A DNA stretch of 64,000 nt from the NCBI RefSeq assembly GCF_004115215.2, contig NC_041729.1, positions 138,564,056 through 138,628,055 on the forward strand, given 5' to 3'. Within the stretch, counting starts at the first letter, position 1. The number at the start of each line of letters is the position of its first letter. Both the position numbers and the translations under genes were made by a program. This document shows positions 22,174 through 31,994 of the stretch, piece after piece. Below the pieces are notes generated by a model. It saw only the letters and a program-made list of their open reading frames with translations. It made no database searches and was not told the origin of the DNA. The DNA is from Ornithorhynchus anatinus. Its lineage: Eukaryota > Chordata > Mammalia > Monotremata > Ornithorhynchidae.

Positions 22174-22427
22174 TAGAGAAGCAGTGTGGCTCAGTGGAAA
22201 GAACCCACACTTGGGAGTCAGAGGTCATGGGTTTGAATGCCGGCTCCGCCGCTTTTCAGCTGTGTGACCATTGGCAAGTCACAACTTCTTCGTCCCTCAG
22301 TTACCTCATCTGTAAAATGGGGATTAACTGAGAGTCTCACGTGGGACAACCTGATTTCCCTGTATCTACCCCAGCACTTAGAACAGTGCTCTGCACATAG
22401 TAAGTGCTTAAAAAATACCAACATTAA
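22174..22427 (+). mobile_element. Mon-1 SINE, full length, in the nest
   Basis: Starts GAGAAGCAGTGTGGCTCAGT and ends AAAAAATACCAACATT. Confidence 0.92.
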
Positions 22428-22575
22428 CTTTTCTGTGCCTCAGTTACCTCATCTGTAAAATGGGGATTAAGACTGTGAGCCTCCCGTGGGATAACCTGAT
22501 TATCTTGTATCTCCCCCGTGATTATAACAGTGCTTGGCACATAGTAAGCACTTAATGAATACCATAATTATTATT
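22428..22575 (+). mobile_element. Mon-1 SINE, 5'-truncated, in the nest
   Basis: Begins AACTTTTCTGTGCCTCAGTT directly after the preceding copy and ends in an ATTATTATT tail. Confidence 0.9.
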
Positions 22576-22612
22576 ACAAGATATTCAGGTGAGACACTGC
22601 CCTTGTCCCACA

Positions 22613-22885
22613 TCATACTCATTTTCATTACCCTATTTATTTTGTTAATGAATTGTACATCGCCTTGATTCTATTTAGTTGTCATTGTTTTTACGAGATG
22701 TTCTTCCCCTCGACTCTATTTATTGCCATTGTTCTTGTCTGTCCATCTCCCCCAATTAGACTGTAAGCCCCTCAAACGGCAGGGACTGTCTCTATCTGTT
22801 GCCGACTTGTGCATCCCAAGCGCTTAGTACAGTGCTCTGCACATAGTAAGCGCTCAATAAATACTATTGAATGAATGAATGAATA
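22613..22885 (+). mobile_element. L2 LINE 3' end, young, in the nest
   Basis: Near-consensus L2 3' UTR and tail (CCTTGATTCTATTTAGTTGT, AAGCGCTTAGTACAGTGCTC, AATAAATACTATTGAATGAA). Confidence 0.92.
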
Positions 22886-23257
22886 GTCTAAGTAGGAAGA
22901 TGAAATAGATATTGAATCCCTATTTTACAGGTAAGGAACCTGAGACCAAGAGAAATTGAATGACTTGCCCAAGTCACACAGCAGACAACTCTCAGAGAGG
23001 GCACTAGAACCCAGATCCCCTTACTTCTAAGATCATGTCCTTTCCAATAGGCCACACTGCTTATCCAGAACCAACTGCACAACTCTTGACAAATTTTACG
23101 TGCTTCCTAATAGCTGGCTCTGTTTCCTTTTAGGATTTTTGAACTGTAGACACTGTAATTTCATGCTCATATCCAGGGTGGGAGTGGGAGATAAATTTAC
23201 AAGTGTGTGTCATGAGAAAGAGGAGACAAAGTCCAGTAATAAGAATGATTGGGATGA

Positions 23258-23309
23258 CAATCAATCAGTAGCATTTATTGAGTGCTTACTATGTGCAGAG
23301 CACTATAGA
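23258..23309 (-). mobile_element. L2 LINE 3' end, short
   Basis: About 50 bp of antisense L2 tail (GCATTTATTGAGTGCTTACT), cut by the next SINE. Confidence 0.7.
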
Positions 23310-23572
23310 GAAGCAGTGTGGCTCAGTGGAAAGAGCCCGGGCTTGGGAGCCAGAGGTCATGGGTTTGATTCCCGCCTCAGCCACTTGCCAGCTGTGTGAA
23401 CCTGGGCAAGTCACTTGATTTCTCTGTGCCTCAGTTACTCCATCTGTAAAATGGGGATTAAGGCTGTGAGCCCCACGTGGGACAAACTGGTTACCTTGTA
23501 TCTACCCCAGTGCTTAGACCAGTGCTTGGCACACAGTAAGCGCTTAACAAATACCAACATTATTATTATTAC
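23310..23572 (+). mobile_element. Mon-1 SINE
   Basis: Full-length + strand copy, GAGAAGCAGTGTGGCTCAGT to an (ATT)n tail. Confidence 0.93.
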
Positions 23573-23606
23573 CAAGTGCTTTATCCTCACTCTCAGCCCC
23601 AAAGCA

Positions 23607-24085
23607 CTTTCATTCATCCATTCATTCATTCAATATAACCATATTTATTGAGCACTTACTGTGTGCTGAGCACTGTACTAAGCGCTTGGAAAGTACAATT
23701 CAGTAATTAAAGGAGACAACCCCTGCCCATACCAGGCTTACAGTCTAGAAGGGAGGAGCCAGACATCAAAACAAGTAAACAGGCATCAATATAAATAAAT
23801 AGAATTATAGATATACACACAGTAAAATCAGCACTTATGTACATATCTGTAACTTATTTATTTATCTTAATGTCCTGCTCCCCCTTTAGACTGTAAGCTC
23901 GTTATGGTCAGGGAATGTGTCTGTTTATTGTTATATTGTACTCTCCCAAGTGCTTAGTACAGAAAGTGCTCAATAAATATGATCAAACGAATGAATGAAT
24001 GGGAGAGTACAATGCAACTAAATTAGCTGACACATTTGCTGCCGATAGCAAGTTTACAGTCTGGAGGGCGAGTTTACAGTCTAGA
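23607..24085 (-). mobile_element. L2 LINE 3' region split by a second L2
   Basis: Antisense L2 tail (23607-23833 and 24001-24085). A + strand L2 tail (about 23834-24000, TTAGACTGTAAGCTCGTTAT to AATGAATGAATGG) sits inside it. Confidence 0.8.
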
Positions 24086-24245
24086 TGATATGTCTGAAAC
24101 ATTCTGGAGACCAGTCCTACTTTGTGGGTGGTGCTTTTGGGAATGTGACATTCTGACCACAGCACCTATGGTGGATTTGAGGTCTCACTGCATTGTGGTA
24201 CGCCAAATCTGTCAAGCAGGATATAGCCGATTCACAGTTCTCATG

Positions 24246-24868
24246 AGTGGCGAGCCCACAGTAAGCTTCCTTATTAGTGACTGTCTGTGGTCCCGTGAAC
24301 GACAACAAGGAAGAGACTTGAGAAGGCACTGATGGGCTATACCTAGTGCAGGTGATTGCTGGCCTGTGGGAGTGGGCATGGAGGGAGGTATGGCCTTCTC
24401 TCCCTGTTCTATCTGGTAACAGGCCTGGACCAAACAATGATTGCCAAGTAGAACCCCAGATGTGACAGCTAAAGCAAATAAAAGGCATAAAATGCTCTCG
24501 CTTTGAGTGGCCAGGGGGCACCTGGAGTCAGCACAGTGGCACACAGAGGAGCATAAGCATTCGAGAAGCAAGAAGGAAGCAAGGTGAGAGCGGCACTAGA
24601 AAGCAGCAGAAGGCAGCAGCACTTGGAATCAGAAAGAAGAAGCATTGATAGAAGGGGCTCCTTTGACCACAGCCTGGTATTGGACCCTTGAATGGTTAAG
24701 TAAAGGAGAGTACATACGTGTCACTCCCTTGCATGTCAGTAAAACTAAGTAAGAAACTTACCACAGTAACCTTGGTGATCAGAGGTGTGGTTTGAACTGT
24801 ACTATGTGTTACTGAGGCTCTCCCAGTCCAGGAAGGTTCTGGTTGGTATGAACCGAGGGCTTGTGACA
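24246..24868. mobile_element. Unclassified 623-bp insertion, possible solo LTR (fossil)
   Basis: The conserved promoter-side block of unit D is interrupted here. TCATG occurs at 24241-24245 and 24869-24873, while the sibling sequence near 21605 and the other units have only one copy, so this is a real insertion with a 5-bp duplication. It has no Mon-1 or L2 similarity. A TG...CA boundary, a TATA-like AAATAAAAGG near 24477 and the length fit a solo LTR of a retrovirus-like element, but I recognise no family, so the class is open. Confidence 0.5.
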
Positions 24869-25440
24869 TCATGTACATGTGAAGGGACACTAGGGCTTTG
24901 GTATTTACATGTGTACCCTGCATGTGCTCTGACCCATCCTCTGACGATCTCTGCCTGGTCTTCAGTAATGAGGTGAAGGTGCTTTTGTCCTAGGGCTGAA
25001 AGGGCAATACAAGCACACCCATTCTTGGGTACTGCCTTGTACCCAACATTGCCCACTCTGGGCCACTGGAGATTTAGGGAGAAGATGGGGACCTGAGACC
25101 CAGGAACCTCTCCACCTGTTCTTTTCCCAAATCCCAATCATCAAACATCCCAGCTCCTATCCCTATTCCAGCCAACCCAACCTAGATGGTGCCATCAGGG
25201 TGAACACAGAATTGGAGCCCACTATATTTAACTTACTAGGAAAAAGGGATATATATTTCAATGCTTGAGGGCCAGATTTCTCAAATGATGTCACCAGGGA
25301 CCCTCTCTCTCATGTGAATGGCTCTGCTGAGCTGGAATCACTGAGAATACCAGGTGCTACTCAGGGGCTCCCAGCAGCCCCAAGGCCCAGGTCACCCTCC
25401 TCCTGCAGCTATAGAGCTGCTTCCTCTTGCCATTTCTCAC

Positions 25441-25563
25441 TATAAAGGCCCAGATCACCACGTCTTTGGCCCAGATGGCCCCTAAAGAACGAGCCAAATT
25501 CCCACTGCAGACCCCTATCAGAGGGGAGAAGCCACAGCCCCTCTGCATACCGCTGGTGAGTAC
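25441..25563 (+). promoter_or_regulatory. Predicted promoter and first untranslated exon, unit D
   Basis: TATAAAG at 25441-25447 is the best TATA box of the four units. The donor CGCTG|GTGAGTACCC has GT at 25556. Of the candidate downstream acceptors, the one conserved in A-C has lost its AG here (TTTTTTCCAC near 26675), so another acceptor must be used, perhaps TATTTCCCAG near 26886. Confidence 0.55.
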
Positions 25564-25710
25564 CCAGCCAGGCAGTATTGATCTGGAGAGAACAGGTCCG
25601 GAGAAGCAGAATCAGATTCCTCTTCAGGCTGAAGGGACTAGCAGTGTCAGTTCCGAGGGAGGGTCAAATTGAGTCTAACTGAACCAGAACTACTTTAGTT
25701 GGATGGTAAA

Positions 25711-25982
25711 CAGAGAAGCGGTATTGCTTAGTGTTAAGAGCCTGGGCTTGGGAGTCAGAGGTCATGAGTTCTAATCCCCACACCACAATTTGTCAGCTGT
25801 GTGACTTTGGGCAAGTCACTTAACTTCTCTGTGCCTCAGTTACCTCATCTGTAAAATGGGGATTAAGACTGTGAGCCCCTCGTGGGACAACTTGATTAGC
25901 TTGTATCTACCCCAGTGCTTAGAACAGTGCTTGGAACATAGTGAGCACTTAAATGCCATCATTATTATTATCATTATTATAT
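25711..25982 (+). mobile_element. Mon-1 SINE in the predicted first intron of unit D
   Basis: Complete + strand copy with an (ATT)n tail; absent from the other units at this place. Confidence 0.92.
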
Positions 25983-26029
25983 GCCTTTCCCGGGATCTAT
26001 CCACTGCCCACAAGACTTTCCATTGCTAT

Positions 26030-26160
26030 ATAGTTATACTTTACTCTCCCAAGAGCTTAGTGCAATGTTCTGCACACAGTAAGGACTCAATAAATATGAA
26101 TGATCGATTGTGCTTCTTACTGTGCTCTGCAAATAATAAGTACTCATTAAATTAGATTAA
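26030..26160 (+). mobile_element. L2 LINE 3' end
   Basis: Tail (TTTACTCTCCCAAGAGCTTA, GGACTCAATAAATATGAATG). Confidence 0.75.
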
Positions 26161-27088
26161 TTTTATTTGTAATTATTAAAGAGCTATGATTTTACAGCTC
26201 TAGCTTCTTGGTGGGAGAGGAGACTGCACTCTATCCGTCCACCACTCCAGAGGGAAGGAGAAGAGCACCTTCAGCTCAAGGCATCCACAAAACCCCAGGA
26301 AGACTGATGGGTGTTGTAGTGGTCACTGTGGCGATGGGTGAACTTCAACTCTGAGGCACTTGGAGATTGAATTTTTGATTCTCTGTCTACAGCACCCTAC
26401 TGATCATTGTGTTTATTACTGTATTTGTCCTTGTGTTTTGATCAAGCCCACATCTTCTGGCAGCCCTCCCCAGTTTGTATTGTCAGATTGTGAGTTCCCC
26501 AGGGAACAAGGATCTAGTTTAATGACCACCTCTATATACTTTCCCAAAGCTCACTTCAATGCTCAACATACTTAAGTGCTGAAAAATACTGTTCTTACTT
26601 CTACTACATGGGGAAAATCATTTTCCTTCTGTCAATTTGAAATTGCACCAAGAGTTCTGTTTATATTTTTTTCCACATCATTTCTGCTGCCTTTGGAGTC
26701 GGCGAGGAAGGGACTTACCTATTTCTGGCCAAGTTAAGCTCCTATCACCTATCCATTGGGATGTAGAAATATTTTCACCTGCCACTTTGTTGGCATCGGG
26801 GTGTGGCCCAAGATTCCTCTGTTACCTCCTGCTTGTGTCTTCATTTGCTTTTTTTGTCTTTTCCTGCTCAACCCAATATTTCCCAGCAGTGTGCCCTTCT
26901 TGGAGCATGGCATCTTGATTTAAAATTCCCCAGATCCACAAGGCTATTGAAGGGACCCAGAGGAAAGAGGACAGTTACTGTTCCAGAGAGCTGAACAGGG
27001 CTCCCAGTGAAGGGGCATTAGAGGGGAAGGATATAAAAAGGGAGTGACTTCAGGAACTTCCAACCATCAGCCTGCGCATCTCAAAAAG

Positions 27089-28048
27089 ATGGTTGTGTCC
27101 ATCGGAGCCTCCAATGACTCCAACCTCCAGGTGACTGATTTCATCCTAATGGGTTTCCCGGGCATTCACAGCTGGCAGCACTGGCTCTCTATCCCTCTGG
27201 GCCTGCTCTACCTCTTGGCCCTCATGGCCAATGTGATGATCCTGCTCACCATCTGGAAGGAAACAGTTATGCACCAGCCAATGTTCTATTTTCTGGCTGT
27301 CTTGGCCCTGGTGGACATGGGTCTGAGCTCTACCATCATGCCTAGGATCCTGGCCATTCTCTGGTTCAATGCCCGGACCATCAACCTCTCAGAATGCTTC
27401 TTTCAGATCTATGCTATTCACGTCTTCTTGGGGCTGGAGTCTGGCATCTTTCTGTGCATGGCATTGGACAGGTATGTGGCCATCTGTCACCCCCTCCGCT
27501 ACCCTACTGTCATCACAGAAGGCTTTGTCCTCAAGGCCACCCTGTTCATGGTGGTCAGGAATGGTGTCCTAGTCATCCCAGTGCCTGTCCTGGCCGCAAG
27601 GCGTCTTTACTGTTCCAGGAATGAGATTGATCACTGTCTGTGCTCCAACCTGGCCGTCACCAGCCTGGCATGTGATGTCAGGAAAGCCAACAGCATTTTC
27701 CAGCTGTCTGTGGCTTGGATCTTAATGGGCAGTGACATGGGTCTCATCATTCTCTCCTATGCCCTGATCCTGCTGGCGGTACTGAAGTTACACTCGGCCA
27801 AAGCCGCCTCCAAAGCCCTGAGCACCTGCAGCTCCCACATCATCCTCATCCTCTTCTTCTACTCAGTGATTGTGGTCTTGCCCATTACCCACAGTGCAAA
27901 GGGGAAGGTGTCCCTCATCCCAGTCCTCCTCAATGTCCTGCACAATGTCATCCCCCCGGCCCTGAACCCCATAGTGTATGCCCTGAGGACCCATGAGATC
28001 AAAGTGGGGATCCTGAAGCTGGTCAGGCTGGCTGAGGTGAGAAAATGA
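27089..28048 (+). CDS. Class I olfactory receptor, OR56-like (intact)
   Basis: The third intact receptor of the array, 319 residues. It has an NDS glycosylation sequon at residues 9-11, seven hydrophobic segments, [16 protein letters not shown] with DRY at 127-129, KALSTCSSH at 242-250 and NPIVY at 293-297; the loop-2 cysteines are present. The ATG at 27089 is the first in the frame, has A at -3 and G at +4, and aligns with the starts in units A and B. It shares several choices with the unit C pseudogene ([27 protein letters not shown]), which suggests C and D are the closer pair. No inactivating change is seen. Ligand unknown. Confidence 0.93.
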   Translation: MVVSIGASNDSNLQVTDFILMGFPGIHSWQHWLSIPLGLLYLLALMANVMILLTIWKETVMHQPMFYFLAVLALVDMGLSSTIMPRILAILWFNARTINLSECFFQIYAIHVFLGLESGIFLCMALDRYVAICHPLRYPTVITEGFVLKATLFMVVRNGVLVIPVPVLAARRLYCSRNEIDHCLCSNLAVTSLACDVRKANSIFQLSVAWILMGSDMGLIILSYALILLAVLKLHSAKAASKALSTCSSHIILILFFYSVIVVLPITHSAKGKVSLIPVLLNVLHNVIPPALNPIVYALRTHEIKVGILKLVRLAEVRK

Positions 28049-28440
28049 CCCTAGTCCCTCATGGTTGCAATGAGACTTTTCTCAACCACTCAGTGTCACT
28101 GCAGGATTTGGAAAGCACAAGAAGGAGCAGAAAGTGGTTTCCAAATCTGGTTTCTGGCCACTCTCAGAGGGTGTCAGATGTATATCTTTGCAGTGGTGTC
28201 CCAGTTCCCACCTGGCACTGGGACACACTGAACACTGGCATCCAGATAGACAAGATTCCATCCCTTTTAACCCCAGCCTTTCCTTCCAATTCTGCTGCTT
28301 AGTCCTGAGACTAAGGCCAGTAAGCCTCATTAGGTCAAGGCTCTTGAAAGCTTTCCAATCTAGAAATTCATCCCCATTTTTATTTATTTCAGGGCTAAAC
28401 AAGCATTTAGTTGGAGTGTCATAGCTTACTTAACTTGCAT
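28049..28440. other. 3' flank of the unit D receptor
   Basis: Homologous to 6009-6430 and 13105-13440. No gene. Confidence 0.5.
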
Positions 28441-28785
28441 ACTTACATAACTGGCTTTAGGCTCTTCTGTGTTTTTCTCCCCATTATCTACTATAGCCAA
28501 ATTGGAAGGTTGCCTAGTCCAGCCTAGATAAATTTTTGGTTGAGTCTTTCCTACCTACCTTTGCCTAGCTCATCTGGAGCTCTGACCTGTGTTTCTGGGG
28601 GCTTCTTCTTTCCATTAGGATGTCTGTCCCCCTAAACATGACAGAAAATTGTATAAACTGCTGTTGCCTTTCATCAGCTTTTAACCATTCCTTTTTGATC
28701 TTATCTTCATCAAAAGGAAAAATAATCAAGTCCCCCAGTTTTTCTTCAGATAGTTCTCCCTGAATCTCTCATTCCATCCCCTTTA

Positions 28786-29072
28786 ATACTAACCGTGACA
28801 TTTATTAAACATCTACTCTGTTCTGAATGCTGAAATGAGGATATATGATAATCAGGTTAGACACTGTCCCCGTCCCACATGGGCTCACAGTTTAAGTAGG
28901 GGGAGTCAGGTATTGAATTCCCAGTTTACAGCTGAGGATCCTGAAGCACAGAGAAATTAAGTGGCTTGCCCAAAGTCATTTAAAAGGCCAGTGGTGGAGC
29001 CAGACTTTGAACCCAAATCCCCTTACTCCCAGGCTTATGTTGTTTCCACTAGGTGTGCTGTTTCTCTAGGAC
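28786..29072 (-). mobile_element. Old Mon-1 SINE shared by array units
   Basis: Diverged full-length antisense Mon-1, the uninterrupted counterpart of the split copies in A, B and D. Confidence 0.8.
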
Positions 29073-29425
29073 CGCCTGCACAACTTGTGAGAAATTCTGT
29101 GTTCTTCCCATTTACTAGGTCAAGAACTGGAACTGTTCCTTTTGAGTGTTTTTGAACTCTAGGCACAATAATTTCACCATTTTTCATGGGGGTTGGGGGT
29201 GGTGATAGGGAGCTGCACAAGCTGCACAAGCAGACATGAGTATATCATGGAGAAGAAGAGACCAAATCCAAGAGTCAGGTCAGCTGGCACAAATCTAACA
29301 TCTAAGGAGACCAAGCCCTGCTTTTGTGTATAGTGCTAATGAGAATGTGACTTTCTGAAATGGTGGTCTTGAGAGCTTTGTGCATTATAGCTGACAAAGT
29401 ATATCGAATGGGATTCATCTGATTC

Positions 29426-29503
29426 TATTGTACTGAACTGTTCCAAACACTTAATGCAATGCTCTCCACCCAGTAATCGATCAATAAATACCATTGATTG
29501 ATT
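29426..29503 (+). mobile_element. L2 LINE 3' end, 78 bp, with 14-bp target-site duplication
   Basis: The short L2 tail is flanked by perfect GATTCATCTGATTC repeats at 29412-29425 and 29504-29517. It sits inside the fifth partial unit. Confidence 0.88.
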
Positions 29504-29687
29504 GATTCATCTGATTCAAAGTTCTCCTGGCCTTGTGAAGAGTGTGCCCAAGTTCAAGCCCTGAGCTACATCGTTGAATTAGAAAACCTTTCACAATTAG
29601 AGTTTGTGTGTTCTGCATATTCATGATCATTTGTGTATTTATATTTCTGGGCTGCCCTGCCCAGGAAAACCATGTTTCTGAGGACAT

Positions 29688-30560
29688 TGGCTGAACAAAT
29701 ACCAGACACATTCCCTGCCCACCTTGAGCTTATAGTCTAGAGGGGGGAAAATACATTAATTAAACTACATAAATTACAGATAGGTACATAAATGCTGTGG
29801 GGCTGGGGTTGGGAGAGATTAAAAATGGAGCAAGTCAGGGAGATACAGAAGAGGTTGGAAGAGCTCTCCATCACCTTGCCCCCTCTTACCTCACCTCCCT
29901 TCACTTCTTCTACATCCCAGCTTGCACACTCGGCTCCTTTAGTGCTAACCTTCTCACTATGCCTCCATCTTGCCTGTCCCGCCGTCAACACCTGGCTCAT
30001 ATCCTACCTCTGGCCTGGAACCTCCTCCAATAGGCCTTCCCCAGACTAAGCCCAGCTTTTCCTCAGCTCCCCTCTGCCTCCGTCGCCCTGCCTTGCTTCC
30101 TTTGCTCTAACCCCCCACCCCACAGCACTTGTGTATATATATGTACATTTCTATAATTCTATTTATAATTAATGCCTGTTTACTTGTTTTGAGGTATATA
30201 TAATTTAATTATTTACACTGATGCATGTTTACTTGTTTTGATATCTGCCCCCCCTTTCTAGACTGTAATCCCTCTGAGGAAGAGAATGTCTCACTTTATT
30301 GCTGAATTGTACTTTCTAAGCACTTAGTACAGTGCTCTGCACACAGTAAGAACTCAATAAATACGACTGAATGAATGAAAAGGAAAAGAGCACTTATTCA
30401 GGGAAGGCCTCTTGGAGAAGATGTGCCTTCAAAAAGGCTCTGAAATGTGTGTGGCGGGGGGACAGTAATTGTCTTTCAGGTATGAAGAAAGAGGGCGTTC
30501 CAGGCCAGACGCAGGATGTGGGTAAGTGGTCAGTGGATAGACGAGACCACCCAATGCTCC
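29688..30560 (-). mobile_element. L2 LINE 3' region split by a + strand L2
   Basis: Antisense L2 (29688-29856 and 30381-30560, the second part reading GGGAAGGCCTCTTGGAGAAG) with a + strand L2 3' region of about 520 bp (29857-30380) inserted in it. Confidence 0.85.
29857..30380 (+). mobile_element. L2 LINE 3' region inserted in another L2
   Basis: Carries the C-terminal L2 coding remnant (CTCTCCATCACCTTGCCCCC), the 3' UTR and the AATAAATACGACTGAATGAA tail. Confidence 0.88.
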
Positions 30561-30589
30561 CATTGCCTGTCCCTATTCTCCAGATTCAT

Positions 30590-30660
30590 TCATTCATTCA
30601 TTCAATCGTATTTATTGAGCACTTACTGTGTGGAGAGCACTGTACTCATTACATGAGATT
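30590..30660 (-). mobile_element. L2 LINE 3' end, short
   Basis: About 70 bp of antisense L2 tail, immediately followed by a second, longer antisense L2. Confidence 0.8.
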
Positions 30661-31578
30661 CATTCATTCATTCAATAGTATTTATTGAGCGCTTACTATG
30701 TGCAGAGCACTGTACTAAGCGCTTGGGATGAACAAGTCGGCAACAGATAGAGACAGTCCCTGCCGTTTGACGGGCTTACAGTCTAATCGGGGGAGACGGA
30801 CAGACAAGAACAATGGCACTAAACAGCGTCAAGGGGAAGAACATCTCGTAAAAACAATGGCAACTAAATAGAATCAAGGCGATGTACAATTCATTAACAA
30901 AATAAATAGGGTAACGAAAATATATACAGTTGAGCGGACGAGTACAGTGCTGTGGGGATGGGAAGGGAGAGGTGGAGGAGCAGAGGGAAAAGGGGAAAAT
31001 GAGGCTTTAGCTGCGGAGAGGTAAAGGGGGGATGGCAGAGGGAGTAGAGGGGGAAGAGGAGCTCAGTCTGGGAAGGCCTCTTGGAGGAGGTGATTTTTAA
31101 GTAAGGTTTTGAAGAGGGAAAGAGAATCAGTTTGGCGGAGGTGAGGAGGGAGGGCGTTCCAGGACCGCGGGAGGACGTGACCCAGGGGTCGACGGCGGGA
31201 TAGGCGAGACCGAGGGACGGCGAGGAGGTGGGCGGCAGAGGAGCGGAGCGTGCGGGGTGGGCGGTAGAAAGAGAGAAGGGAGGAGAGGTAGGAAGGGGCA
31301 AGGTGATGGAGAGCCTTGAAGCCTAGAGTGAGGAGTTTTTGTTTGGAGCGGAGGTCGATAGGCAACCACTGGAGTTGTTTAAGAAGGGGAGTGACACGCC
31401 CAGATCGTTTCTGCAGGAAGATGAGCCGGGCAGCGGAGTGAAGAATAGACCGGAGCGGGGCGAGAGAGGAGGAAGGGAGGTCAGAGAGAGGCTGACACAG
31501 TAGTCTAGCCGGGATATAACGAGAGCCCGTAACAGTAAGGTAGCCGTTTGGGTGGAGAGGAAAGGGCGGATCTTGGCT
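30661..31578 (-). mobile_element. L2 LINE, 3' 0.9 kb, young
   Basis: Antisense L2 with a (GAAT)n tail, the 3' UTR and the C-terminal part of the reverse-transcriptase ORF. It is similar to the + strand copies at 33240-34179 and 52260-53191. The frame is broken, judged by the chimeric short frames on this strand. The copy is 5'-truncated near GGCGGATCTTGGCT. Confidence 0.93.
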
Positions 31579-31990
31579 CTATTCCCTTTCTCTCTTTCCC
31601 CCAAGAGCTTCCCACTCCAGATACGTTGTGCTGGCCAAGCACAGGGAGACTCCTGGAATGGGCTGGCCTTGGTTTTTCCTCCGTCCTTACTCAACAGGCT
31701 TAGCAGCGGCCCCGTTCCTGGCCTTAGCCTGCCTGACCCTCCAGCCCCAGACAGAGCAGCCAATTAGGAGTGAAACTGATTGGCATCTACCTTTGTTTCA
31801 TTCCAAAGTAAAAGGCAGTGGGGACTCCTGGAGAGTTACAAATTCTCAATCCCCAAGATGGTCCCAAGAAAGATCCATGCACTGGGGGCTCTGGGAGGGG
31901 AGGAGCAGGAAAACAGTTAAATAGGTGCTTGGGAAAATTCAATGGAAGCACAATATATGTTCCCTACCAATAAGTAGAAGCAGTAGTGGT
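31579..31990. other. Unique intergenic segment
   Basis: I see no repeat family and no convincing gene; the open frames here are fusions with the adjacent L2. Confidence 0.4.
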
Positions 31991-31994
31991 AATA

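Larger units (their letters stand above)
22095..23070 (-). mobile_element. Old Mon-1 SINE broken by three insertions
   Basis: One antisense Mon-1 survives in three parts (22095-22173, 22576-22612, 22886-23070). The gaps hold a full + strand Mon-1, a truncated + strand Mon-1 and a + strand L2 tail. Its counterparts are 1763-2473 in unit A, 8858-9480 in unit B and 28786-29072 in unit E. Confidence 0.75.
21491..28440 (+). repeat. OR56-like tandem unit D
   Basis: Fourth unit, with an intact receptor at 27089-28048. Its front end carries an extra partial copy of the promoter-side block (21490-21720 resembles 24140-24245 plus 24870-24960), so this part of the unit is itself duplicated. Large unit-specific insertions (the SINE nest, L2 pieces and the 623-bp element at 24246-24868) explain the 9.15-kb distance from the unit C receptor. 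Confidence 0.75.
28440..29560 (+). repeat. Truncated fifth OR56-like unit (no receptor)
   Basis: 28500-28720 aligns with 1290-1530 of unit A (CCCCCTAAACATGACAGAAA against CCCCCTAAATCTGACAGAAA). 28786-29072 is the old Mon-1 shared with A, B and D. 29130-29560 aligns with the start of the promoter-side block. Similarity stops before the TATA-like box and no receptor follows, so this is the degenerate right-hand end of the array. Confidence 0.65.

Noticed and set aside
23600-23640. Short regularly repeated ATTC units, considered as a CRISPR-like or satellite array
   Set aside because: They are the (GAAT)n tails of L2 elements; no spacers and no array structure, and the genome is vertebrate.
31323-31763. 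146-codon minus-strand open frame
   Set aside because: It is a fusion of unique intergenic sequence with an off-frame or partial L2 coding remnant; no start context or conserved counterpart.
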